A stretch of 64,000 nucleotides of DNA. Origin: an uncultured Acetatifactor sp. Its GTDB lineage: Bacteria; Bacillota; Clostridia; Lachnospirales; Lachnospiraceae. Location of the stretch: contig CAJUCT010000025.1 of the NCBI GenBank assembly GCA_910585015.1, forward strand, positions 5,619 through 69,618. Reading direction: 5' to 3'. Position numbers and translations under genes: made by a program. How positions within the stretch are numbered: the first letter of the stretch is position 1; each line of letters begins with the position of its first letter. Positions 7,706-15,164 of the stretch are shown here, one piece after another. The notes under the pieces were generated by a model. The model saw nothing but the letters and a program-made list of their open reading frames with translations. It had not been told where the DNA came from and searched no databases.

Positions 7706-8322
7706 AGATTGTAGTGTGCGTGTCAGGCGGCGGCACCAATTTGCAGGCCATCATGGACGCCATAGATGCCGGGAGGATCACCAACACGGAGATTCTGGCA
7801 GTGATCAGTAACAATGCAGGGGCCAAAGCACTGGAGCGTGCCAGGGATCACGGGATTCACAGCCTTTGTATATCTCCCAAATCCTACCCCGACAGAGAGA
7901 CTTTCAACCAGGCTTTTACGGAACAGATGGTAGAGCTTGCTCCGGATATTGTAGTGCTGGCGGGCTTTTTAGTGAGGATTCCGCCACAGATGGTACATAC
8001 GTTCAGCAATCGGATTGTTAATATCCATCCGTCTCTGATTCCTTCCTTCTGCGGCGTGGGATATTATGGGCTGAAGGTGCATGAGAAGGTGCTGGAGCGG
8101 GGCGTCAAAGTCACCGGCGCCACCGTGCATTTTGTCAATGAGGGTATGGACGAGGGGCCCATCATTGCTCAGAAGCCGGTGATGATAGAGCAGGGGGATA
8201 CTCCGGAGATTCTGCAGAGACGAGTCATGGAGCAGGCGGAGTGGATACTGCTGCCCCAGGCCATCGACGATATTGCCAATGGCAGGCTGGAGATCCGGGA
8301 GGGTTATGTATATAAGCGTTAG
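7699..8322 (+). CDS. purN: Phosphoribosylglycinamide formyltransferase (folate-dependent)
   Basis: PurN transfers a formyl group from 10-formyl-tetrahydrofolate to GAR. The 207-residue protein has the N-terminal substrate loop VCVSGGGTNLQAI, the catalytic region VNIHPSLIPSF and the C-terminal VTGATVHFVNEGMDEGPII block. The active-site histidine (IHPS) and aspartate (MDEGPI) are present. One small deviation is FCGVGYYGLKVHEK where many homologues have FPG...GLHAHE. The gene overlaps the end of purM in a TTATGCTGA arrangement, so the two are translated together. Confidence 0.95.
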   Translation: MLKIVVCVSGGGTNLQAIMDAIDAGRITNTEILAVISNNAGAKALERARDHGIHSLCISPKSYPDRETFNQAFTEQMVELAPDIVVLAGFLVRIPPQMVHTFSNRIVNIHPSLIPSFCGVGYYGLKVHEKVLERGVKVTGATVHFVNEGMDEGPIIAQKPVMIEQGDTPEILQRRVMEQAEWILLPQAIDDIANGRLEIREGYVYKR

Positions 8323-8325
8323 CGC

Positions 8326-8436
8326 ATGGACAAGTGCATATACTGCGGATGTCAGACGGATATGCCCCTGAGACACCACAGCCAAAAAGGATATAGATGC
8401 CTGCGGAAGCGGGCAGATGGGAGCGGTGAGAGATGA
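8326..8436 (+). CDS. Possible 36-residue cysteine-rich peptide between purN and purD
   Basis: An open frame starts 3 bases after the purN stop and ends in a TGA that overlaps the purD ATG as ATGA. The product contains MDKCIYCGCQTDM and later GYRCLRKR: four cysteines, two in a CxxC knuckle, and a basic tail. The overlap geometry would allow translational coupling to purD. Against it, there is no ribosome binding site of its own beyond the purN stop region, and short frames like this arise by chance. It is listed as a candidate only. Confidence 0.3.
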   Translation: MDKCIYCGCQTDMPLRHHSQKGYRCLRKRADGSGER

Positions 8437-9710
8437 AGGTATTGATTGTAGGCGGCGGCGGCAGAGAACATGCCATTGCGGTCAGTATGAAAAAGAGCAG
8501 GAGAGTGGAGCAGATTTACTGTGTGCCCGGCAACGCGGGCATTGCCGGGATTGCAGAGTGTAACCCCTCCATTGGTGTGATGGAATTTGAGAAGATTATA
8601 TCCTATGCAAAAGAGAAGGCTGTGGATCTGGTTTTTGTGGCGCCGGACGACCCTCTGGTGGGAGGCTTGGTAGACGCGTTGCAGGCGGCAGGCTTTAGGA
8701 CCTTTGGTCCGGATCAAAAGGCGGCGGTTCTGGAGGGCAGCAAGGTTTTTTCCAAGGATCTGATGAAAAAATACAAAATCCCCACGGCGGCTTACGAGAC
8801 CTTTGACGATCCCGGCGAGGCGCTCCGCTATCTGGAGACGGCCAGGATGCCTATCGTGCTGAAGGCAGACGGACTGGCGCTGGGTAAGGGTGTGCTGATC
8901 TGCAACACCCTGGAAGAGGCCCGGGCAGGCGTGAAGGAGATTATGGAGGATAAACATTTCGGCAGTGCGGGCAACCGCATGGTGGTGGAAGAGTTTATGA
9001 CGGGCCGGGAGGTGTCGGTGCTGTCCTTTGTGGATGGCAGAACTATCAAGCCCATGACCTCTGCCCAGGATCACAAGAGGGCCAAGGACGGGGATCAGGG
9101 ATTGAACACCGGCGGCATGGGCAATTTCTCTCCAAGCCCCTTTTATACGGAAGAGGTGGATGCATTTTGCAAAAAGTATATCTATCAGCCCACAGTGGAT
9201 GCCATGGCGGCGGAGGGCCGTCCCTTTAAAGGCGTGATCTTTTTCGGACTGATGTTGACGCCGGAAGGTCCCAGGGTGCTGGAGTACAATGCCCGCTTCG
9301 GGGACCCGGAGGCTCAAGTGGTGTTGTGCAGGATGAAAAATGATATCATGGATGTAGTGGATGCATGCATTGACGGTACCCTGGATCAGGTGGAACTGGA
9401 GTTCGAGGACAATGCGGCGGTCTGCGTGGTGTTGGCGTCGGACGGGTATCCCATATCTTATCAGAAGGGATTTGAGATACAGGGACTGGAGAATTTTGAG
9501 GGAAAAGAGGATTATTACTGTTTCCATGCCGGCAGCAAGTTTGACGAGCAGGGTCGGGTGGTGACAAACGGCGGTCGGGTGCTGGGCGTGACAGCAAAGG
9601 GAGCAACCCTGAAGGAAGCAAGGACAAAAGCCTATGAGGCCACAGAGTGGGTCAACTTTGACAATAAATATATGCGGCATGATATAGGTAAAGCGATAGA
9701 TGAAATATAA
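8433..9710 (+). CDS. purD: Phosphoribosylamine-glycine ligase (GAR synthetase)
   Basis: PurD joins glycine to phosphoribosylamine using ATP. The 425-residue sequence starts MKVLIVGGGGREHAIA, the N-terminal nucleotide loop of GARS. It then shows the ATP-grasp core with VLKADGLALGKGV, EEFMTGREVSVLSF, SAQDHKRAKDGDQGLNTGGMG and VLEYNARFGDPEAQV. The last two include the metal-binding glutamate and asparagine. The length is typical for a monofunctional bacterial GARS. It follows purN by 110 bases and is preceded by GGGAG. A second copy-type hairpin repeat, not a terminator, lies after it. Confidence 0.96.
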   Translation: MKVLIVGGGGREHAIAVSMKKSRRVEQIYCVPGNAGIAGIAECNPSIGVMEFEKIISYAKEKAVDLVFVAPDDPLVGGLVDALQAAGFRTFGPDQKAAVLEGSKVFSKDLMKKYKIPTAAYETFDDPGEALRYLETARMPIVLKADGLALGKGVLICNTLEEARAGVKEIMEDKHFGSAGNRMVVEEFMTGREVSVLSFVDGRTIKPMTSAQDHKRAKDGDQGLNTGGMGNFSPSPFYTEEVDAFCKKYIYQPTVDAMAAEGRPFKGVIFFGLMLTPEGPRVLEYNARFGDPEAQVVLCRMKNDIMDVVDACIDGTLDQVELEFEDNAAVCVVLASDGYPISYQKGFEIQGLENFEGKEDYYCFHAGSKFDEQGRVVTNGGRVLGVTAKGATLKEARTKAYEATEWVNFDNKYMRHDIGKAIDEI

Positions 9711-9741
9711 GTATCTTATGCATGGCCTGCAATAGGCAAGG

Positions 9742-9791
9742 GGATTAATGCAATATCACAGATGCAGGTCTGCGGTATGCAGGAAAGAGGT
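9742..9791 (+). repeat. Dispersed hairpin repeat, family 1, copy C
   Basis: The unit reads ATTAATGCAATATCACAG, a central loop, then TCTGCGGTATGCAGGAAAGAGG. It aligns closely with the reverse complement of the 16.8-kb copy. Its right end GGAAAGAGG is the ribosome binding site of the next gene. Confidence 0.7.
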
Positions 9792-9797
9792 ATAGAC

Positions 9798-10247
9798 ATG
9801 GATTTCTTTGAAAACGACAAATACCATGTGCCGAATATCTGCGCAGAATGCGGTGGCGAGATGATCTATAAGGGCGTCGGCGAATACCAATGTGAGCAGT
9901 GTAAAGCCGTGGTTTATGACGATTACGGAAAGGTGAGACTCTATGTGGAGCAGCATCCGGGCGCCACGATTTCAGATACAGAGGCCGCCACAGGTGTGCC
10001 TCACAAAGTGATACGGCAGTTGTTGAGGGAGGAGAGGCTGGAGGTTGCTCCAAATTCCCGAAGCTTCTTGAGGTGCCGGGCATGCGGCATACAGATACGC
10101 AGTGGTGACTTCTGTCCCCAATGTGCGGCGAAACAGCCGAAGACAGAGGATCCCAGACTTAACAATTTGAAGAAAGATATGATGGGTGTAGGGCTGAACG
10201 ATGCCTCCACACAGGAGGGAGCCAAGAGATTTACGCGAAAACAATAA
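9798..10247 (+). CDS. Zinc-ribbon protein with a helical DNA-binding-like centre (YvyF-like)
   Basis: The 149-residue protein has an N-terminal four-cysteine ribbon (CAECGG and CEQC), a middle segment VEQHPGATISDTEAATGVP followed by KVIRQLLREERL, and a second ribbon (CRACG and CPQC). The middle resembles the helix-turn-helix/MerR-like piece of YvyF-type flagellar-operon proteins, but no flagellar genes are nearby. The C terminus is lysine- and arginine-rich. The start ATG is set by GAAAGAGG from repeat copy C. A role in transcription is inferred from fold-like features only. Confidence 0.6.
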   Translation: MDFFENDKYHVPNICAECGGEMIYKGVGEYQCEQCKAVVYDDYGKVRLYVEQHPGATISDTEAATGVPHKVIRQLLREERLEVAPNSRSFLRCRACGIQIRSGDFCPQCAAKQPKTEDPRLNNLKKDMMGVGLNDASTQEGAKRFTRKQ

Positions 10248-10463
10248 AGAACAGTATATTTCCATAAGGAACACTGAACGATATAGGGATGCCTGAGCGG
10301 CCCTATATGGTTTACCGGATTGTGAGCCTCATGGGAATAGACGGAACTTCAATAGAGAACAGTATATTTTCATAAGGAACACTGAACGATATAGGGATGC
10401 CTGAGTTGTCCTATATCGTTCACCGGATTGTGAGCCTTATGGAAATATACGGAACTTCAATAA
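10248..10463 (+). repeat. Tandem pair of 108-bp units with nested palindromes (family 2)
   Basis: Two direct copies run 10248-10355 and 10356-10463 with a few differences. Each forms a long imperfect hairpin: the outer arms GTATATTTTCATAAGG and CCTTATGGAAATATAC, and the inner arms TGAACGATATAGG and CCTATATCGTTCA (perfect in copy 2). Some changes in copy 1 are mirrored on the opposite arm. A diverged single copy occurs near 24.5 kb. The second copy ends just before the AAGGAAGGG ribosome binding site of the SH3b gene. No open frame is present in this stretch. Confidence 0.85.
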
Positions 10464-10476
10464 GGAAGGGTTGCAT

Positions 10477-11958
10477 ATGAGAGAGACAGTAAAAACACGT
10501 ATTCGGCTAAAGGCTATGGTACTGACCATGGCAACGATGATGATGGTCATGCTGGTATTTGGTCTGACGACGATCATCAGTCATGCGGAGGATGCAAGGG
10601 TGACTGCCAGTTCCGTGAAGATTCGGGCGGGCGCAGATACTGGCACAGAGATGATTGGAGGCGCCCAGCAGGGGCAGCTGCTGCCCATCACCGGGGAGAC
10701 CGTTGGGACGGACGGCTACACTTGGTACCAGGTCACTTTTGCCATTGATGGTACTACCAAAACGGGATATGTTCGTTCTGACCTGGTGGAAAAAGTCAGT
10801 GGCGGCACTTCGACTACCCTCACTTCAACTACCACCACTCCAACTACCACCACTCCGACTACCACCACTCCGGTCACCACTCCCTCCACCGATGTGGTGG
10901 CCGTTGTGCCGATAAACGCCAAGGTGACGGGAGCGGAGGTGAATGTGCGCTCTAATGCTTCCACTTCCGGCTCGATTGTGGATACTGTGCGGAAGGATGC
11001 GGTTCTGACAGTGGTAGGAACGGCGCAGGACAGCGCGGGCAAGACTTGGTATCAGGTAAACTTCACCAATGCCAGCGGACAGGCCGCAGGTTTTGTCAGG
11101 GAGGATTTTGTCACATTGGAGGGCGAGATTGTACCGGCAGACCAGGTTCCTGTAGAACCGGATCCCCCTGTAGTCACAGATCCCGTGGAACCCGTGGCCA
11201 CGCCGGAACCCGAGAGAAAGGATTATGAGACTCAGCTGTATGAAGATGAATGGAATCTGTTGGATTATACAGTGGAAGGGGGAAGAAGATATGTGATTTC
11301 GGAACTGTTCGGCTCCATTGACAAGTATAAAAAGGAGGCTGAAGACAGCGAAGCTAAGCTGAAATCCACTAAGCTCATCATGATTATTCTGGTGGTTGCC
11401 GTGATTCTGCTGGCTCTGACGGCCACACTGTTGTTCTTTAAGATCAGGGATATGATGGATGCCGCTTACTTTGAGGAAGTGGAGAAAGAGACGGTCCGCA
11501 AGAGACAGGGGCAGAGAAGCACAGGGAAGACCGGTATGCCCACGGTGGGAGATGGCACAAAGCAAGCGGGCAGAGGTCAGACCAGAGCTTCTGCCAATGG
11601 ACAGGCCAGACCAGCAGGCAGTGGTCAAAGAGCCGCCGGAAACGGTCAGACAAGACCTGCGGGCGGCAGCCAACAGGGCAGGACGGCGGGAAATGGACAG
11701 GCAAGGCCAGCGGGCAGTGGTCAGACAAGGCCTGTTGGCAACAGCCAGAGGAGACCTGCAGGCAGTGGTCAGCAGGCTAAACCGGCGGGAGGCCAGGGAC
11801 GACCTGTCCAACAAGCCGCCAGACCCGCAGCACGTCAGCAGGAAAGGCCGACTTCCCGGGAAAGCCAGAATACATCCGGACAGCCCAAGAACTTCCTGGC
11901 TGATGACGATGAATTTGACTTTGAGTACCTGAACTGGGACGGCGATGAAGAGAATTAA
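10477..11958 (+). CDS. Membrane-anchored double SH3b protein with a disordered Arg/Gly/Gln-rich cytoplasmic tail
   Basis: The 493-residue protein starts with a long signal or anchor segment (VLTMATMMMVMLVFGL at about residues 14-33). Two bacterial SH3 domains follow (about 40-105 and 145-215), each with VKIRAGAD/VNVRSNAS and a W-Y-V block, separated by a threonine-proline linker of TTTTP repeats. A Pro/Glu-rich stretch leads to a second hydrophobic helix at about 306-328 (IMIILVVAVILLALTATLLF). The remaining 165 residues are low complexity, with repeated GSGQ/ARPAG-type units, and end in an acidic DDDEFDFEYLNWDGDEEN. SH3b domains usually bind cell-wall peptides, so the outside part probably contacts peptidoglycan. 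The disordered inside tail is unusual. I start at ATG after AAGGAAGGG, not the TTG 6 bases earlier. Confidence 0.75.
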   Translation: MRETVKTRIRLKAMVLTMATMMMVMLVFGLTTIISHAEDARVTASSVKIRAGADTGTEMIGGAQQGQLLPITGETVGTDGYTWYQVTFAIDGTTKTGYVRSDLVEKVSGGTSTTLTSTTTTPTTTTPTTTTPVTTPSTDVVAVVPINAKVTGAEVNVRSNASTSGSIVDTVRKDAVLTVVGTAQDSAGKTWYQVNFTNASGQAAGFVREDFVTLEGEIVPADQVPVEPDPPVVTDPVEPVATPEPERKDYETQLYEDEWNLLDYTVEGGRRYVISELFGSIDKYKKEAEDSEAKLKSTKLIMIILVVAVILLALTATLLFFKIRDMMDAAYFEEVEKETVRKRQGQRSTGKTGMPTVGDGTKQAGRGQTRASANGQARPAGSGQRAAGNGQTRPAGGSQQGRTAGNGQARPAGSGQTRPVGNSQRRPAGSGQQAKPAGGQGRPVQQAARPAARQQERPTSRESQNTSGQPKNFLADDDEFDFEYLNWDGDEEN

Positions 11959-11979
11959 CCGGGCTGCTAAAGAGAAGCG

Positions 11980-12014
11980 GGAGGAACCCATGAAAGCGGG
12001 TTCCTCCTACGTTT
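11980..12014 (+). terminator. Terminator after the SH3b gene
   Basis: A perfect 10-bp stem, GGAGGAACCC with GGGTTCCTCC, around an 8-base loop is followed by TACGTTTT. Confidence 0.8.
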
Positions 12015-12047
12015 TATTAAATCCTTATTAAATTTATTCCTCCAACT

Positions 12048-12075
12048 TTGCAAAATGCGGCGGGTGTGGTACAAT
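12048..12075 (+). promoter_or_regulatory. Promoter for the gntR-clpC pair
   Basis: TTGCAA and TACAAT are separated by 16 bases. The -10 box lies at the left edge of the 70-bp tandem repeats, placing the repeats in the 5' untranslated leader of gntR. Confidence 0.55.
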
Positions 12076-12223
12076 GAGCAAAATGCTCCGCATTTAACTC
12101 TTCTGAACAGAAAGTGCGCCGGAGCGCACGAGGCCGAGGGAAAATGAGCAAAATGCTCCGCATTTAACTCTTCTGAACAGAAAGTGCGCCGGAGCGCACG
12201 AGGCCGAGGGAAAATGAGCAAAA
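12073..12223 (+). repeat. Two perfect 70-bp tandem repeats plus a partial third in the gntR leader
   Basis: Positions 12073-12142 and 12143-12212 are identical over all 70 bases, and another 11 bases (AATGAGCAAAA) repeat before the sequence diverges. Each unit contains GAGCA-AAA-TGCTC and the strong mini-hairpin GTGCGC-CGGA-GCGCAC. Perfect identity indicates a recent duplication. The repeats end about 40 bases before the gntR start. Confidence 0.9.
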
Positions 12224-12263
12224 CGTGTACTATGTGAAACTTAGATAAAAAGGTGTGTGGCAT

Positions 12264-12641
12264 ATGGTGATAGAAGTTGACTTTAACAGTGATGAAGCGC
12301 TGTATCTACAGCTGCGCAATCAGATCATCATGGGAATCGCTACCGCCCAGTTCAGGGAGGGGGATTCTCTGCCCAGTGTTCGTCAGCTGGCAGAACTGGT
12401 GGGAATCAATATGCACACCGTCAACAAGGCTTATACCGTGCTGAAGCAGGAGGGCTTTGTGAAGGTGGACAGACGCAGGGGGGCCGTTATTGCCATAGAT
12501 GTGGATAAACTGCGTACCGTTGCGGAATTGAAAAAAGAACTCCGGGTAATATTGGCCAAGGGAAGCTGTAAAAATATTACCAGGGAGGAAATGCATGCGT
12601 TAATTGACGAAATATATGAGGATTATGGAGGACTGGTGTGA
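12264..12641 (+). CDS. GntR-family transcriptional regulator, YtrA type
   Basis: The 125-residue protein has an N-terminal winged helix-turn-helix (LPSVRQLAELVGINMHTVNK at about residues 35-54, then LKQEGFVKVDRRRGAVI). Its C-terminal tail is only about 50 residues, too short for the ligand domains of FadR or HutC types, which places it in the YtrA group. YtrA regulators usually control adjacent ABC transporters, but the partner here is clpC, overlapping by one base (TGATG). It probably autoregulates through the repeated leader, by inference. The ATG follows AAGGTG and is preferred to the GTG 9 bases upstream. Confidence 0.88.
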   Translation: MVIEVDFNSDEALYLQLRNQIIMGIATAQFREGDSLPSVRQLAELVGINMHTVNKAYTVLKQEGFVKVDRRRGAVIAIDVDKLRTVAELKKELRVILAKGSCKNITREEMHALIDEIYEDYGGLV

Positions 12642-15088
12642 TGCAGTCACGTTATACGGAAAAGGCGGAAGCCGCGCTAAAACATGCAGAGAGATGTGCC
12701 CGTTCCCTGAAGCAGGGTTATGTGGGCACAGAGCATATCCTGGTGGGATTGATGAAGGAAGGCACGGGTGTCGCCGCCAGGGTATTGGCAGACAACGATG
12801 TGTCTCTGGAACAGGTGCTGGAGATGATCAGGGAGTTGATTGCCTTTGAGGGCGGCACTGCCATCAAGGAGAGGGAGGGCTATTCTCCCCGGGCGGAAAA
12901 AATTCTGGAGGAGGCTCACAGGCAGGCAGAGCGTTTCGGTCAGCCCCGCACCGGTACGGAGCATATCCTGATGGCCCTGATCAAGGAGGGGGAGAATGTG
13001 GCTGTACGCCTGCTGAACACCATGAATGTCTCTACCCAGAAGATCTATGTGGATGTGCTTTCTGCCATCGGGGCAGACCCAAACCTGTATAAGGAGGATC
13101 TGAGCAGGCGACAGGGAAAGAACGGTAAGACAGGCACACTGGATCAGTACAGTCGTGATCTGACAGCCCTGGCCAGGGAGGGCAAGCTGGACCCGGTGAT
13201 CGGCCGGGAGGAGGAGATTCGCAGGGTGATCCAGATACTGAGCCGCAGGACCAAGAACAATCCCTGCCTGATCGGTGAGCCCGGCGTGGGCAAGACCGCT
13301 GTGGTGGAGGGATTGGCCCTGCGCATTGTGGAGGGACAGGTGCCCTTTACCGTGCGGGATAAGCGGGTGCTGACGCTGGATCTGTCCGGCATGGTGGCGG
13401 GCAGCAAATACAGGGGAGAATTTGAGGAGCGGATCAAGAAGGTTATCCGTGAAGTAATTGCGGCGGGCAATGTGATCCTGTTTCTGGACGAAATGCACAC
13501 CATCATTGGCGCAGGAGGCGCGGAGGGCGCCATCGACGCCTCCAATATTCTAAAACCCTCTCTGGCCAGAGGGGAGCTTCAGCTAATCGGCGCTACCACC
13601 ATCTCCGAGTACCGGAAGTATGTGGAGAAGGATGCCGCTCTGGAGCGCAGGTTCCAGCCGGTGAACGTGGAGGAGCCCACAGAGGAAGAGGCTATCCATA
13701 TCCTGGAGGGCATCAAGGAAAAATACGAGACGCACCATCAGGTAGATATCAGTCAGGAGGCTGTGGAGGCGGCTGTACGTTTGGCAAACCGCTATATCAA
13801 CGACCGCAACCTGCCGGATAAGGCCATTGATCTGATTGACGAGGCGGCGGCCGCTGCCCGGCTGCAGACGACAAATGTGCCCTATAAACAGCAGGAACTG
13901 CAAAGGCAGCTGAGAGAACTGGATCGGGATCTGGAGGCGGCCATTCGCCGGGAAGATTTCGGGGAGGCCGGAGAGGTGAAGCGTCAGCAGGATCAGTTGC
14001 TGCAGAAGCTGGAGCGCATGAGGAAAAGGGCGGTCAAATCCGGGGAGGAGCCCCGGCTGGTAATCGGAGAGGACGAGATTGCCGCCGTGGTCTCCATGTG
14101 GACCAAGATTCCCCTGCAGAAGTTGGCGGAGAAGGAGAGCGAGCGGCTGTTGAAGCTGGAACAGCTTCTGCACAAGAGGGTCATCGGCCAGGAGGAGGCA
14201 GTCAAGGCTGTATCCAGGGCCATGCGCAGGGGCCGGGTGGGGTTGAAAGATCCAAACAGGCCAATCGGCTCCTTCCTGTTCTTGGGTCCCACCGGTGTGG
14301 GCAAGACAGAACTGAGCAAAGCGTTGGCAGAAGCCATGTTCGGATCGGAGAATGCCATGATCCGAGTGGATATGTCCGAATATATGGAGGGCCACTCGGT
14401 GTCCAAGATGATCGGCTCCCCGCCCGGTTATGTAGGCTTTGACGAGGGAGGCCAACTCAGCGAGAAGGTGCGGCGCAATCCCTATAGTGTGGTGTTGTTT
14501 GACGAGATTGAGAAGGCGCATCCGGACGTGTTCAATATCCTGCTCCAGGTACTGGACGATGGTCATATCACTGACTCCAAGGGCAGGAAGGTCAGCTTCA
14601 AGAATACGATACTGATCATGACCTCCAATGCGGGCGCTCAGCGGATCGTGGACCCCAAGAATCTGGGTTTTGCCTCCGACAACAGCGTAGCCCGCAACTA
14701 TGAGAAGATGAAGGCCAGTGTGATGGAGGAGGTAAAGCGCAGTTTTAAGCCGGAGTTTATTAACCGCATTGACGATATTATCGTGTTCCATCAGCTGGAT
14801 CATGACAATATGAAGGAGATCATTCAGTTGCTGGCCGGCAGTCTGTGCAAGCGGTGCCAGAACCAGATGGAGATTCAACTGTCGCTGACCGGCGCCTTGA
14901 AAGAGCATCTGGTTGAGAAATATGCGGATCAGAAGATGGGGGCAAGGCCCTTGAAGCGAGCCATACAATCCGTGGTGGAGGACGCGCTGGCCGAGGAGAT
15001 CCTTAAAGGCAATGTGCAGCCGGGAGATACGGTTTCCGCAGGCTATAAGCTGGAGAAGGTTACTTTCACGGTTAAAAACCGTCAGTGA
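12641..15088 (+). CDS. clpC: ATP-dependent Clp protease ATP-binding subunit ClpC
   Basis: ClpC is a AAA+ unfoldase that feeds proteins to ClpP. The 815-residue protein has two Clp-N repeats (about 1-145), AAA1 with Walker A GEPGVGKT near residue 211 and Walker B ILFLDEMH near 280, and a UVR-like middle coiled coil (LEAAIRREDFGEAGEVKRQ near 430). AAA2 follows with GPTGVGKTELSKAL near 548, VVLFDEIEKAHPDV and a D2-small C-terminal domain. An LGF tripeptide (KNLGFAS) fits the ClpP-docking loop. The ATG is used rather than a GTG 3 bases earlier because of better spacing from GGAGGA. The classical ctsR-mcsA-mcsB genes are not adjacent; a GntR regulator takes their place. Confidence 0.95.
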   Translation: MQSRYTEKAEAALKHAERCARSLKQGYVGTEHILVGLMKEGTGVAARVLADNDVSLEQVLEMIRELIAFEGGTAIKEREGYSPRAEKILEEAHRQAERFGQPRTGTEHILMALIKEGENVAVRLLNTMNVSTQKIYVDVLSAIGADPNLYKEDLSRRQGKNGKTGTLDQYSRDLTALAREGKLDPVIGREEEIRRVIQILSRRTKNNPCLIGEPGVGKTAVVEGLALRIVEGQVPFTVRDKRVLTLDLSGMVAGSKYRGEFEERIKKVIREVIAAGNVILFLDEMHTIIGAGGAEGAIDASNILKPSLARGELQLIGATTISEYRKYVEKDAALERRFQPVNVEEPTEEEAIHILEGIKEKYETHHQVDISQEAVEAAVRLANRYINDRNLPDKAIDLIDEAAAAARLQTTNVPYKQQELQRQLRELDRDLEAAIRREDFGEAGEVKRQQDQLLQKLERMRKRAVKSGEEPRLVIGEDEIAAVVSMWTKIPLQKLAEKESERLLKLEQLLHKRVIGQEEAVKAVSRAMRRGRVGLKDPNRPIGSFLFLGPTGVGKTELSKALAEAMFGSENAMIRVDMSEYMEGHSVSKMIGSPPGYVGFDEGGQLSEKVRRNPYSVVLFDEIEKAHPDVFNILLQVLDDGHITDSKGRKVSFKNTILIMTSNAGAQRIVDPKNLGFASDNSVARNYEKMKASVMEEVKRSFKPEFINRIDDIIVFHQLDHDNMKEIIQLLAGSLCKRCQNQMEIQLSLTGALKEHLVEKYADQKMGARPLKRAIQSVVEDALAEEILKGNVQPGDTVSAGYKLEKVTFTVKNRQ

Positions 15089-15164
15089 GAAAAAATGGAA
15101 GGCATGTCCTTAGATACGCATTGGGTACGTGGGAGTATGCAGGGATATTCGAATAGAGGAAAAA

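Noticed and set aside
10825..11991. Long minus-strand open frame opposite the SH3b gene
   Set aside because: It is a shadow of the repetitive plus-strand coding sequence, with no ribosome binding site and no recognisable protein features.
13583..14968. Long minus-strand open frame opposite clpC
   Set aside because: Produced by the codon bias of clpC on the other strand; clpC motifs are unequivocal and the antisense product has no domain.
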